Assembly: GCF_000314895.2 (NCBI RefSeq)
Contig: NZ_CM001773.1
Coordinates: forward strand, 2,081,185 to 2,145,184
Direction of reading: 5' to 3'
Length of the DNA: 64,000 bases
Origin: Providencia sneebia DSM 19967
GTDB taxonomy: Bacteria > Pseudomonadota > Gammaproteobacteria > Enterobacterales > Enterobacteriaceae
Below the pieces are notes generated by a model. That model made no database searches. It saw nothing but the letters and a program-made list of their open reading frames with translations, and was not told where the DNA came from. The position numbers and the translations under genes are program-made. Below, piece after piece: positions 55,784 through 64,000 of the stretch. Within the stretch, counting starts at the first letter, position 1. Every line of letters begins with the position of its first letter.

Positions 55784-56794
55784 ATGATTGAAGCCGATCG
55801 CTTAATTTCTTCTGAAGTGATTTATGAAGAAGAAGAAGTCATTGACCGTGCAATTCGTCCAAAATTGCTCAAAGAGTATGTTGGACAGCCACAAGTCAAA
55901 GAGCAGATGGAAATCTTTATTCAGGCGGCTAAGTTACGTGGTGATGCCCTTGATCATTTATTAATTTTTGGCCCTCCGGGATTAGGTAAAACAACATTAG
56001 CTGGGATTGTTGCTAATGAGATGGGGGTAAATTTACGTACAACATCGGGGCCAGTGCTGGAAAAGGCGGGCGACTTAGCCGCAATGTTGACTAACTTAGA
56101 GCCACATGATGTTCTTTTTATTGATGAAATTCACCGCCTGTCGCCAGTAGTAGAGGAAATTTTATATCCAGCAATGGAAGATTATCAATTAGACATAATG
56201 ATTGGTGAAGGTCCAGCGGCACGTTCGATTAAAATTGATTTACCCCAATTTACGCTAATTGGCGCGACGACAAGGGCGGGTTCTTTAACGTCACCACTGC
56301 GAGATCGTTTCGGGATTGTGCAGCGCCTTGAGTTTTACTGTGTTGATGATTTGCAGCATATTGTGAAACGCAGTGCAAACTACATGGGAATTGAAATGAC
56401 CGAGGAAGGCGCTCGTCAGGTTGCAATACGTTCTCGTGGTACTCCGCGTATTACTAACCGCCTGTTACGACGCGTACGCGATTTTGCACAAGTGAAGGGG
56501 AATGGCTCCATAGATGAATCAATTGCTAGTAAAGCATTAGATATGCTTAATGTAGATGCGGCTGGCTTTGATTATCTTGACCGCAAATTATTAGTGGCAA
56601 TTATTGATAAATTTATGGGCGGGCCAGTTGGGGTAGACAACTTAGCAGCAGCAATTGGTGAAGAGCGCGAGACAATTGAAGATGTGCTTGAGCCTTATCT
56701 TATCCAACAAGGGTTTATTCAACGTACCCCACGTGGTCGTATTGCAACAGCACATGCTTATCTCCATTTTGGTTTAACGCCAAAAGAGGTGTAG
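55784..56794 (+). CDS. ruvB: Holliday junction helicase RuvB
   Basis: A 336-residue AAA+ motor, hexameric, driving branch migration with RuvA. It shows Walker [15 protein letters not shown], Walker [10 protein letters not shown], sensor 1 [20 protein letters not shown], the arginine finger region and the C-terminal winged helix [15 protein letters not shown]. The length equals that of E. coli. Confidence 0.98.
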   Translation: MIEADRLISSEVIYEEEEVIDRAIRPKLLKEYVGQPQVKEQMEIFIQAAKLRGDALDHLLIFGPPGLGKTTLAGIVANEMGVNLRTTSGPVLEKAGDLAAMLTNLEPHDVLFIDEIHRLSPVVEEILYPAMEDYQLDIMIGEGPAARSIKIDLPQFTLIGATTRAGSLTSPLRDRFGIVQRLEFYCVDDLQHIVKRSANYMGIEMTEEGARQVAIRSRGTPRITNRLLRRVRDFAQVKGNGSIDESIASKALDMLNVDAAGFDYLDRKLLVAIIDKFMGGPVGVDNLAAAIGEERETIEDVLEPYLIQQGFIQRTPRGRIATAHAYLHFGLTPKEV

Positions 56795-56877
56795 AGGTTA
56801 ATACAAATTAGTGTTTTAGCCCAAGTTTGTAGTATTTGAATAAGGTAGTTATTGAACTCTAGAACTTCAATGATAAA

Positions 56878-56908
56878 GGCTGCCTAATCATTTTTATGTT
56901 AGGCAGCC
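56878..56908. terminator. Bidirectional terminator between ruvB and znuB
   Basis: GGCTGCCTAA (56878-56887) and TTAGGCAGCC (56899-56908) pair perfectly. On the minus strand TTTAT follows, serving znuB. Confidence 0.75.
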
Positions 56909-56943
56909 AAGTTAGCGAATTGTATGGATGAGGGAAATACGCG

Positions 56944-57729
56944 CTAGTTTTTGGCTTTAACCAACAAACTGAAAATGAATAGTATTGCAGCAACTAATAC
57001 AACAGATGGGCCTGCTGGTGTATCGTAAAATGCTGAGAATGTTAACCCACCAGTGACAGACAGCATCCCGATTAAAATAGCAATAAAGGCCATTTGTTCA
57101 GGGGTTCTTGAAAAGCGTCGCGCAGTTGCTGCTGGAATAATTAATAGCGATGTAATAATTAAGGCTCCAACAAATTTCATTGCGATACCAATCGTTAAAG
57201 CCGTTACCAGCATTAGCAGTAATCTTAACCGCTGAATATTAACACCATCAACAAAAGCTAATTCTTGGCTTACCGTCATGGAAAGTAACGCTCTCCAGCG
57301 CCAGAAAAGTAACCCCGAAACAACAATCACGCCAATTAAGATAATCACAATATCATCATAACTAACGGAAAGCAGATCCCCAAATAAGTAGGCCATGAGG
57401 TCAACTCGCACATTCGCCATTAAGCTAACAACAACTAAACCTAATGATAATGAGCTGTGTGCCATGATACCTAATAAAGTATCAACAGCTAATTGTGGTC
57501 GTCTTTCTAACCAGACCAAAATCAATGCCAGCAAGAGGGTGATGGCAATAACAGCATAAAAAGGGTTGATATTAAGTAATAAGCCAAATGCCACACCTAG
57601 AAGCGAGGCATGGGCAAGGGTATCGCCAAAATAGGACATTCGACGCCATACGACAAATGATCCAAGTGGGCCTGCCGCAATGGCTAATAGCATTCCTGCT
57701 ATCCAACCAGGGAGAAGTAATTCAATCAT
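56944..57729 (-). CDS. znuB: Zinc ABC transporter permease ZnuB
   Basis: A 261-residue integral membrane subunit of the ZnuABC high-affinity zinc importer with about eight helices. The family marks are [20 protein letters not shown] near the N terminus and [20 protein letters not shown] later. It overlaps the end of znuC by eight bases. Confidence 0.95.
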   Translation of the reverse strand: MIELLLPGWIAGMLLAIAAGPLGSFVVWRRMSYFGDTLAHASLLGVAFGLLLNINPFYAVIAITLLLALILVWLERRPQLAVDTLLGIMAHSSLSLGLVVVSLMANVRVDLMAYLFGDLLSVSYDDIVIILIGVIVVSGLLFWRWRALLSMTVSQELAFVDGVNIQRLRLLLMLVTALTIGIAMKFVGALIITSLLIIPAATARRFSRTPEQMAFIAILIGMLSVTGGLTFSAFYDTPAGPSVVLVAAILFIFSLLVKAKN

Positions 57730-58489
57730 GATTGCATTCCTTGCTATGAATATGTTTAGTCACCACATTCCCTTCCAAATCATGTTGATGGTTATGATGA
57801 TGGCGGTAAATACCAAGTTGGTTTGCGCCTCTGTAGCCAAACATAGCGACAAATTCAGGATGGTTAGAAACGACTTCTGGAGTTCCTGAACAGCAAATAT
57901 GGCCATTAATACAGAGAACTTTATCTGTTTTGGCCATCACTAAATGCAGATCATGAGAAACCATTAATACCGCACAACCAAGCTCGTTACGCAATTGATT
58001 GATTAAATCATAAAGTGCAACTTGTCCTGTAATATCAACCCCTTGAGCGGGTTCATCAAGAACTAGTAAATCAGGCTTGTTCAGTAAAGCTCGAGCGAGT
58101 AAAACTCGTTGATTTTCACCACCAGACAATTTTTGCATAGGTTGTGAAAGCAAATGTGTCGCTTTCACTCGCTCAAGCGCCGGAAGTAATTGCTCTTTGC
58201 GAACACCGGGTTTTAGCATCAAAAATCGCTTAACGGTTAAAGGCAGTGTTGGGTCTAAGTGCAATTTTTGTGGAACATAGCCAATAGAGAGAGAAGGAAC
58301 TCTCTCAATGGTTCCTGATGTGGGTGGGAGTAGCCCTAAAACTACACGCACAATTGTTGATTTACCCGCACCATTTGGGCCGAGTAGAGTGATAATGTCG
58401 CCTTTATTTAAAGAGAAAGAGACGTCCTTGAGAACGATTTTTTCACCAAAGGCGACGGAAATCTTATGTAAATTCAGTAATGGTTGCAT
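57722..58489 (-). CDS. znuC: Zinc ABC transporter ATPase ZnuC
   Basis: A 255-residue ABC ATPase. Walker A is [18 protein letters not shown], the signature [16 protein letters not shown], Walker [13 protein letters not shown] and the switch His in VSHDLHLV. The C terminus is His-rich ([10 protein letters not shown]). It shares the intergenic Zur box with znuA on the other strand. Confidence 0.96.
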   Translation of the reverse strand: MQPLLNLHKISVAFGEKIVLKDVSFSLNKGDIITLLGPNGAGKSTIVRVVLGLLPPTSGTIERVPSLSIGYVPQKLHLDPTLPLTVKRFLMLKPGVRKEQLLPALERVKATHLLSQPMQKLSGGENQRVLLARALLNKPDLLVLDEPAQGVDITGQVALYDLINQLRNELGCAVLMVSHDLHLVMAKTDKVLCINGHICCSGTPEVVSNHPEFVAMFGYRGANQLGIYRHHHNHQHDLEGNVVTKHIHSKECNHD

Positions 58490-58514
58490 GTGAAAAATAT
58501 CTTGCAGAATTCAG

Positions 58515-58540
58515 ATTGTGTTATATTATAACATTTCAAC
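58515..58540. promoter_or_regulatory. Zur operator between znuCB and znuA
   Basis: GTGTTATATTATAACATTTC (58518-58537) reads on the other strand as GAAATGTTATAATATAACAC, the Zur-box consensus of enterobacteria. It lies in the short gap between the divergent genes and would shut both off in zinc-replete cells. Confidence 0.85.
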
Positions 58541-58565
58541 GCGAAATTCACGGAAAAAGATGACC

Positions 58566-59524
58566 ATGATACATAATTCTCAACTCAATGCTCGGAAAAT
58601 TATTTTAGGTGCCGTCGCGGCATCAGTGTTAAGCACCACACTGATGGCATCAGCTAAGGCTGATGTGGTGACTTCTATCCGTCCTCTTGCTTTTATCGCA
58701 GCGGGTATTGCTGATGGCGTAACAGGAACTCAAGTATTATTACCTGATGGCTCATCACCACATGATTATGCGCTTAAACCGTCTGATTTGAAAAAATTAA
58801 ACAAGCTGATCTTTTTGTGTGGGTTGGTCCTGATATGGAAATGTTTTTAGATAAACCAATCAAAACGTTACCGCAGGATAAACGTCTGGCTCTAGCTGAA
58901 CAACCAAATATTAAGCCTCTGCTTATGGCTGATCATGACGATGACCATCATGACCATGAACATGGTGATGAAGCTGATCATGATGCGGATCACGAACATC
59001 ATCATCACGGTGAGTATAATATGCATATTTGGTTGTCACCAGAGATTGCAAAACAAGCTGCAATAGACATCCATGACCGTTTATCAGTACTTTATCCTGA
59101 CCAGAAAGAAAAATTGGACGTAAACCTTCGTAAATTCAACGAAAAAATGGCGCAAAATGATAAGAATATTGTTAATATTTTGAAGCCAGCTCAGAATAAA
59201 AGGTATTTTGTTTTTCACGATGCTTATGGCTACTTTGAAAAACACTATCGTTTAGCGCCATTAGGGCATTTTACGATCAACCCAGAAATACAACCTGGTG
59301 CACAAAAATTACACCAAATACGAACTCAATTGGTTGAGCACAAAGCCGAGTGTGTTTTTGCTGAACCCCAGTTCAGGCCGACTGTTATCGAGAGCGTAGC
59401 AAAAAATACGGGAGTCAAAATGGGCACTCTCGATCCACTCGGAAGTGGACTGGAAATTGGACCAGATAGCTATATGCAGTTTTTAACTCAACTGTCGAAA
59501 CAATATGCGAGCTGCCTGAATTAA
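58566..59524 (+). pseudogene. znuA: Zinc ABC transporter binding protein ZnuA, frameshifted
   Basis: The periplasmic zinc-binding subunit of ZnuABC. The signal peptide and start of the mature domain (VVTSIRPLAFIAAGIADGVT, SSPHDYALKPSDLKK) are in one frame. After the six-A run at 58791-58796 the frame is lost; restoring one A gives LKKIKQADLFVWVGPDMEMF, matching E. coli, and the rest continues to 59524. The downstream part keeps the His-rich loop (HDHEHGDEADHDADHEHHHH), HDAYGYFEKHYR and the conserved EIQPGAQKLHQIRTQLV. The start is ATG 58566 or 58560. All else looks functional, so the change is recent or a sequencing error. Confidence 0.88.
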
Positions 59525-59543
59525 AATAATAAGGAATTAGTTA

Positions 59544-60881
59544 GTGCAGCAAATGGTTAAAGGACTTACGCAGGTTTACGGTAGCCTGTCTAAGTCTCAC
59601 AAAATAATGTTAGGGACATTAACAGCAGCAACACTGGCCGTCGCGATCTGGCGGCCGGTTCATTTGCCTTCCACGTCTTCTGATACCGATAATAATGTTG
59701 ATACAGTTATCCCTTTTTCGCTAGCGCCTTCAATGGATGCTACTGATGATTTAATTCAAGATAGTAGCGAACAATTACCTGATGAAGGTTTAGCTGATAG
59801 TGATGGTGCTGATGGTGAATCGGATGGCTCGCCGCTCCCTCATGAATATGTTGTTGCGAATGGTGATAACCTTTCGAGTATTTTAACCCAGTTTGGTATC
59901 GAACCTGGTGATGTTGCAACATTAGCTAATCAGCATAAATCATTACGTAATTTAAAAATTGGTCAAACTTTAAATTGGAATTTGACTGATGACGGTGAGT
60001 TACAATCATTGACGTGGGAAGTTTCTCGTCGGGAAACGCGCGTCTACACTCGGGTAGGTGCTACCAATAAATTTGAAGAAGCAAAAGAAATCCGCGAAGG
60101 TGAATGGACGAATAATGTTTTTCGTGGCGCTATTAATGGAAGTTTCTCCCAAAGTATGAATCAAACAGGCTTGACGCGTACAGAAGCGCGTGAAGTGATC
60201 AAATCTCTGCAATGGCAAGTTGATTTTAGTAAGTTAAAAAAAGGCGATAAATTCACAGTGCTAATGAGCCGAGAAATGCTGAATGGCCGCAGTGAACAAA
60301 GTCAGCTAGTTGGTGTACGCCTACAAAGCAATGGAAAAGACTATTATGCATTTCGTGCCGAAGATGGCCGTTATTATGACAGTGAAGGTAATGGCTTAGA
60401 GCGCGGTTTCATGCGTTTTCCTACAGCGAAACAATTTCGTGTTTCATCACAATTTAATCCTCGCCGAGTTAACCCTGTGACTGGGCGGGTTGCACCGCAT
60501 AAAGGTGTTGATTTTGCTATGCCAGTGGGGACACCGGTTTTAGCTGTTGGTGATGGTGAAGTTATTGTCGCCAAATACAGCGGAGCAGCGGGCAATTTTG
60601 TTGCTATCCGTCATGGTAGACAATATACCACTCGTTATATGCATTTACGCCAACTCTTAGTTAAACCAGGCCAAAAAGTAAAACGTGGTGACAGAATTGC
60701 ACTTTCAGGAAATACTGGGCGTTCAACTGGACCTCATCTGCACTTTGAAATGTGGGTTAACCAGCAAGCAGTAAACCCGCTAACGGCGAAATTGCCAAGC
60801 TCTGGTGGCTTAATGGGCAAAGAGCGTAAAGAATATCTGGCAATGGTTAAAAGCACCAAGTCACAGTTAAAATTTGAATAA
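59544..60881 (+). CDS. mepM: Murein DD-endopeptidase MepM
   Basis: A 445-residue membrane-anchored hydrolase that cuts D-Ala-mDAP crosslinks to let the cell wall grow. It has one N-terminal membrane segment (LGTLTAATLAVAIW), a LysM-like domain around EYVVANGDNLSSILTQFG, and a C-terminal M23 LytM domain with APHKGVDFAMPVGTPV and TGPHLHFEMW metal/catalytic residues. The start codon is GTG 59544 with AAGGA before it, giving MQQMVKGL as in E. coli MQQIARSV. In E. coli it is next to znuA too. Confidence 0.95.
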   Translation: MQQMVKGLTQVYGSLSKSHKIMLGTLTAATLAVAIWRPVHLPSTSSDTDNNVDTVIPFSLAPSMDATDDLIQDSSEQLPDEGLADSDGADGESDGSPLPHEYVVANGDNLSSILTQFGIEPGDVATLANQHKSLRNLKIGQTLNWNLTDDGELQSLTWEVSRRETRVYTRVGATNKFEEAKEIREGEWTNNVFRGAINGSFSQSMNQTGLTRTEAREVIKSLQWQVDFSKLKKGDKFTVLMSREMLNGRSEQSQLVGVRLQSNGKDYYAFRAEDGRYYDSEGNGLERGFMRFPTAKQFRVSSQFNPRRVNPVTGRVAPHKGVDFAMPVGTPVLAVGDGEVIVAKYSGAAGNFVAIRHGRQYTTRYMHLRQLLVKPGQKVKRGDRIALSGNTGRSTGPHLHFEMWVNQQAVNPLTAKLPSSGGLMGKERKEYLAMVKSTKSQLKFE

Positions 60882-60892
60882 TCTTATCAATA

Positions 60893-60920
60893 CTGGCAGG
60901 TTTTAAACCTGCCAGCTTTC
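60893..60920 (+). terminator. Terminator of mepM
   Basis: CTGGCAGGTTT and AAACCTGCCAG (60893-60915) pair perfectly around a single base and are followed by CTTTCTG. Confidence 0.65.
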
Positions 60921-60988
60921 TGCGTAATGCTTCCACTTATTATTATTTTAAGCTATAAAAGAGCGCGAATTGTTCTTTTAGGTATATC

Positions 60989-61963
60989 ATGAATAAAAAT
61001 CAAGATACTGATAGTAAATTAGGCTATGTACCAACCTTTCATAAGTCTTATCTGCATCCTAAATATTGGGGTGTATGGTTAGGTGCGGGTTTACTGGCAA
61101 TTTTAGCTTATATACCAGTTAAAATTAGAGATCCTATTCTAGCCAAAATGGGAAAATGGGTTGGTCGAGTAGCAAAAAGTGCGCGACGTCGCGCAAAAAT
61201 CAATCTGTTATATTGCTTCCCTGAATTGACGGAACAAGAACGAGATCAACTGACAGACAAAATGTTTGAAATGGCACCACAATCTTTTGTGATGTTAGCT
61301 GAATTATGCCTACGTGGTGCAGATAAAACGTTAGCCAGAACACATTGGCATAATGAAGAGATTATCGAACAACTTAAACTGCAAGGTAGTAATGTTATCT
61401 TTATGGTGCCACATGGTTGGGCTGTTGATGCTCCCGCGATGTTATTAGCGGCGAAAGGCCAAAAAATGGCAGCAATGTTCCATCACCAAAAAAATCCGGT
61501 GGCAGATTTCTTATGGAATAAAGCTCGGCACCATTTTGGTGGTCGCTTGCACTCAAGAGAAGCAGGGATTAAGCCTTTTATTGCGTCGATAAGACAAGGC
61601 TATTGGGGGTTTTATCTACCCGATCAAGATCATGGTGAAGAGCATAGTGAGTTTGTGGATTTCTTTGCAACTTATAAAGCAACACTTCCCGCCGTGGGTC
61701 GTTTGATGAAAGTGTGTAAAGCTAAAATTGTTCCTTTATTCCCTGTTTATGATCATCATACTCATGAATTACATATCTATATTCGTGAACCTATGGATGA
61801 TATTGATGGGAAAGATGATAGTTATATTGCACGCAGAATGAATGAAGAGTTAGAACATTTAGTTGCCCCTAATCCTGAGCAATATACTTGGATACTAAAA
61901 TTATTAAAAACGCGTAAGGGTGATGAAATAGAACCTTATCAACGGAAGGATTTATATCGTTAA
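60989..61963 (+). CDS. lpxM: Lipid A myristoyltransferase LpxM
   Basis: A 324-residue inner-membrane late acyltransferase that adds the last (myristoyl) chain to lipid A, making it hexa-acylated. One N-terminal membrane segment (about residues 28-48) is followed by the catalytic H-x4-D motif in VPHGWAVDAPAML. FYLPDQDHGEEHSEFVDFFA and the KATLPAVGRLMKVCKAKIVP part are typical. It agrees with E. coli LpxM (323 residues) and neighbours mepM and pykA as there. Confidence 0.95.
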   Translation: MNKNQDTDSKLGYVPTFHKSYLHPKYWGVWLGAGLLAILAYIPVKIRDPILAKMGKWVGRVAKSARRRAKINLLYCFPELTEQERDQLTDKMFEMAPQSFVMLAELCLRGADKTLARTHWHNEEIIEQLKLQGSNVIFMVPHGWAVDAPAMLLAAKGQKMAAMFHHQKNPVADFLWNKARHHFGGRLHSREAGIKPFIASIRQGYWGFYLPDQDHGEEHSEFVDFFATYKATLPAVGRLMKVCKAKIVPLFPVYDHHTHELHIYIREPMDDIDGKDDSYIARRMNEELEHLVAPNPEQYTWILKLLKTRKGDEIEPYQRKDLYR

Positions 61964-62042
61964 TCTTTAGGTTGAATAATTCGATGTTGTGGCAAATCAG
62001 AATTTCAATATATTAAATCAATACTCAAAGCCAAAATAAAAC

Positions 62043-62075
62043 GGGGAGCAATTATTGCTCCCCATTATATTTTTA
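62043..62075. terminator. Bidirectional terminator between lpxM and pykA
   Basis: GGGGAGCAA-TTA-TTGCTCCCC (62043-62063) is a perfect nine-base stem, with ATTATATTTTTAT on the right for lpxM and GTTTTATTTT on the minus strand for pykA. Confidence 0.88.
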
Positions 62076-62102
62076 TACAGACTTGCGTTATTTACTCAAA
62101 TT

Positions 62103-63545
62103 CTATTCTACTTCTAAAATTCGGCAAGTATTGGTGCTGCCAATGGTTCCCATTAAATCACCTTGAGTCACAAGAATGAGATCACCACTCATGAGATATC
62201 CATTATCACGTAAGCGTGTGATTGCTTCATTTGCAGCTTCAATACCATCGGTATGCGTGCTACAAAATACTGGGGTAACACCGCGGTAAAGTGAGCATTG
62301 GTTCAATGTTTTTTCGTGGCGTGACATAGCAAAAATAGGCAAACCAGAACTAATACGTGACATCATTCTTGCCGTCCGACCTGACTCTGTCATTGCAATA
62401 ATTGCCTTCACACCTTTGAGGTGGTTAGCGGCATACATTGTTGACATCGCAATTGCTTCTTCAGGCGAATTAAACATTACATCTAAACGGTGTTTAGACA
62501 CGTTCAGACCGGGCATTTTTTCAGCACCCAAACATACTTGCGCCATCGCAGCGACGGTTTCCGCTGGATATTGTCCTGCTGCTGTTTCTGCTGATAGCAT
62601 CACTGCATCAGTACCATCAAGAACTGCGTTTGCCACATCCATAACTTCTGCACGTGTTGGCATTGGGTTAGTGATCATGGATTCCATCATTTGCGTTGCA
62701 GTAATGACGACACGGTTCAATTGACGCGAACGACGGATCAGTTTCTTTTGTACCGCAACGAGTTCAGGGTCACCAATTTCTACACCTAAGTCACCACGAG
62801 CTACCATTACAACATCAGAAGCAAGGATGACTTCATCCATAATCTCATCATTAGCGACCGCTTCAGCACGTTCTACTTTTGCGACAATTTGGCATTCACA
62901 GCCAGCATCACGCGCTAAGCGACGAGCATAATTTAAATCTTCACCTGAACGAGGGAAAGAAACGGCTAAATAATCAACACCAATCTTGGCTGCGGTGATA
63001 ATATCTGCTTTATCTTTGTCTGTTAGTGCTTCAGCTGATAAGCCACCACCCAGTTTATTTATACCTTTATTATTGGATAATTGGCCACCAACAGTGACTT
63101 CAGTAACAACTTGCAACCCTTTGACTTCACGTACTTTTAATTGTACGCGACCATCATCAAGTAATAAAATATCGCCAGGAACTACGTCAGTAGGTAGACC
63201 TTTGTAGTCAATACCGACTTTTTGCTGGTCACCTTCACCTTTGCCAAGCGCGGCATCTAAAGTGAAAATATCACCAACATTTAAGAAAACTTTTCCATCT
63301 TTAAATGTAGAAACTCGAATTTTAGGACCTTGTAAGTCGCCAAGAATGGCAACGTGACGGCCTAAGCGAGCTGAGATTTCTCGTACCTTATTAGCACGAA
63401 GAATATGGTCTTCTGGAGTTCCGTGGGAGAAATTAAGGCGTACAACGTTTGCTCCGGCGTTGATAATTTTTTCAAGGTTGTTATCGCGATCGGTAGCTGG
63501 ACCTAGGGTAGTAACAATTTTAGTTCTTCTAAGCCTTCTAGTCAT
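62103..63545 (-). CDS. pykA: Pyruvate kinase II
   Basis: A 480-residue glycolytic enzyme making pyruvate and ATP from phosphoenolpyruvate and ADP. Marks are [19 protein letters not shown] with the active-site region [10 protein letters not shown], the catalytic Lys in [34 protein letters not shown] and the allosteric C-terminal domain. The length equals PykA (480) rather than PykF (470). It sits between lpxM and hexR, its usual place. Confidence 0.97.
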   Translation of the reverse strand: MTRRLRRTKIVTTLGPATDRDNNLEKIINAGANVVRLNFSHGTPEDHILRANKVREISARLGRHVAILGDLQGPKIRVSTFKDGKVFLNVGDIFTLDAALGKGEGDQQKVGIDYKGLPTDVVPGDILLLDDGRVQLKVREVKGLQVVTEVTVGGQLSNNKGINKLGGGLSAEALTDKDKADIITAAKIGVDYLAVSFPRSGEDLNYARRLARDAGCECQIVAKVERAEAVANDEIMDEVILASDVVMVARGDLGVEIGDPELVAVQKKLIRRSRQLNRVVITATQMMESMITNPMPTRAEVMDVANAVLDGTDAVMLSAETAAGQYPAETVAAMAQVCLGAEKMPGLNVSKHRLDVMFNSPEEAIAMSTMYAANHLKGVKAIIAMTESGRTARMMSRISSGLPIFAMSRHEKTLNQCSLYRGVTPVFCSTHTDGIEAANEAITRLRDNGYLMSGDLILVTQGDLMGTIGSTNTCRILEVE

Positions 63546-63601
63546 GTATTACTCCGTTGACCTATTATGGTTTTGATTAATCGAGTGAAATCTTTACCTG
63601 T

Positions 63602-63672
63602 CATACTTCGCATTGCAACATTGTTGGCTGTGTTCATTCACTTGCTATAAATGCAATAAAATGCAATGCGAA
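63602..63672. repeat. Degenerate palindromic repeat upstream of pykA
   Basis: CATACTTCGCATTGCAACAT and TGTTGGCTGTGTTCATTCAC resemble the first 40 bases of the tandem repeat at 23152. TTCGCATTGCA (63607-63617) and TGCAATGCGAA (63662-63672) are a perfect inverted pair. The rest of 63546-63827 shows no gene. Confidence 0.55.
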
Positions 63673-63827
63673 CTACAGTTGTGTATTTTAGACCTTTTCC
63701 TTGTAAATAGTCATGCTGACACGTGCACAGCTATTATATACAGCTAATCAGTTTATGCCATAAGGTCGGCAAAACTATTCAGGTTGATGATAAAAGAAAA
63801 GAGTAAATCGTATTTTTATATATTCCT

Positions 63828-64000
63828 CTATTCACTATCAAACCGAGGATTGCGTAAAGCTTCTTTGACCCGTTTCAAGTTATCTCTAAATTTTTCGCCT
63901 CGTCTTAAAGTAAAACCTGTTGTCAGGACATCAATGACGGTTAATTGAGCTAATCTTGAAACAATGGGCATGTATATACCAGTATCCTCTGGAATATCAA
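63828..64000 (-). CDS. hexR: RpiR-type regulator HexR (3' part; rest beyond the window)
   Basis: The last 57 codons of a protein ending LTVIDVLTTGFTLRRGEKFR, DNLKRVKEALRNPRFDSE. This is the C terminus of HexR, a SIS-domain repressor that senses KDPG and controls zwf, edd-eda, pyk and related genes. Its position upstream of pykA agrees with E. coli. The 5' end lies outside the window. Confidence 0.9.
   Translation of the reverse strand, partial: DIPEDTGIYMPIVSRLAQLTVIDVLTTGFTLRRGEKFRDNLKRVKEALRNPRFDSE

Noticed and set aside
58817-59524. Separate gene for the second part of ZnuA
   Set aside because: It lacks a signal peptide and begins inside the ZnuA domain; one added base rejoins it to the first part.

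Overview
The window is a chromosomal segment of an enterobacterium, most probably Providencia or a close relative in the Morganellaceae. Three things suggest this: the AT-rich base composition, proteins that closely resemble E. coli K-12 counterparts, and two blocks of E. coli-like gene order (ychF-pth-ychH-prs-ispE-lolB-hemA-prfA-prmC-sirB1-kdsA and aspS-nudB-yebC-ruvCAB-znuBCA-mepM-lpxM-pykA-hexR). The genus is an inference; no rRNA gene is present to confirm it.

Layout. 1-9131: small metabolic and transport genes. These are the end of a MocR-type aminotransferase regulator, a HutD/Ves protein, a LysE exporter divergent from an Lrp/AsnC regulator, the RNA helicase DbpA, a membrane acyltransferase, a DASS dicarboxylate/citrate transporter and an exported amidohydrolase. 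9132-23730: an accessory island full of gene relics. It holds an Rhs toxin cassette (Eag chaperone, PAAR-Rhs effector, probable immunity gene, old Rhs core relic), a pentapeptide-repeat fragment, a 5'-truncated TetR gene, a broken P2-like ogr gene, a three-gene defence operon, a HEPN-like gene, a tRNA-like relic, a broken fic gene and two tandem copies of a palindromic repeat. 23731-64000: mostly conserved housekeeping genes with one tRNA-Ser.

The most interesting system is the overlapping operon at 17929-20254: an adenosine-deaminase-like protein, a HAM1/RdgB-like NTPase and a SIR2 protein. This is the gene content and order of the recently described Kongming (KomABC) anti-phage system. There, a base-modified nucleotide (dITP), made jointly by KomA and a phage kinase, switches on KomBC to destroy NAD+. 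The HAM1 homologue here lacks the usual catalytic aspartate, which fits a sensor rather than a housekeeping enzyme. The operon follows a P2-like ogr relic, suggesting delivery by a P2/P4-type element.

Readable control sites include a CRP site and -10 box before ychH, a LexA box before ruvAB, a Zur operator between znuCB and znuA, and many intrinsic terminators. Several genes are broken: znuA (one base lost in a run of A), a NUDIX hydrolase (deletion inside the Nudix box), fic (two frameshifts), ogr and tetR. Compared with E. coli, sirB2, ycdX and yceH-mviM are missing from their usual places and dauA has moved to beside yhcC.
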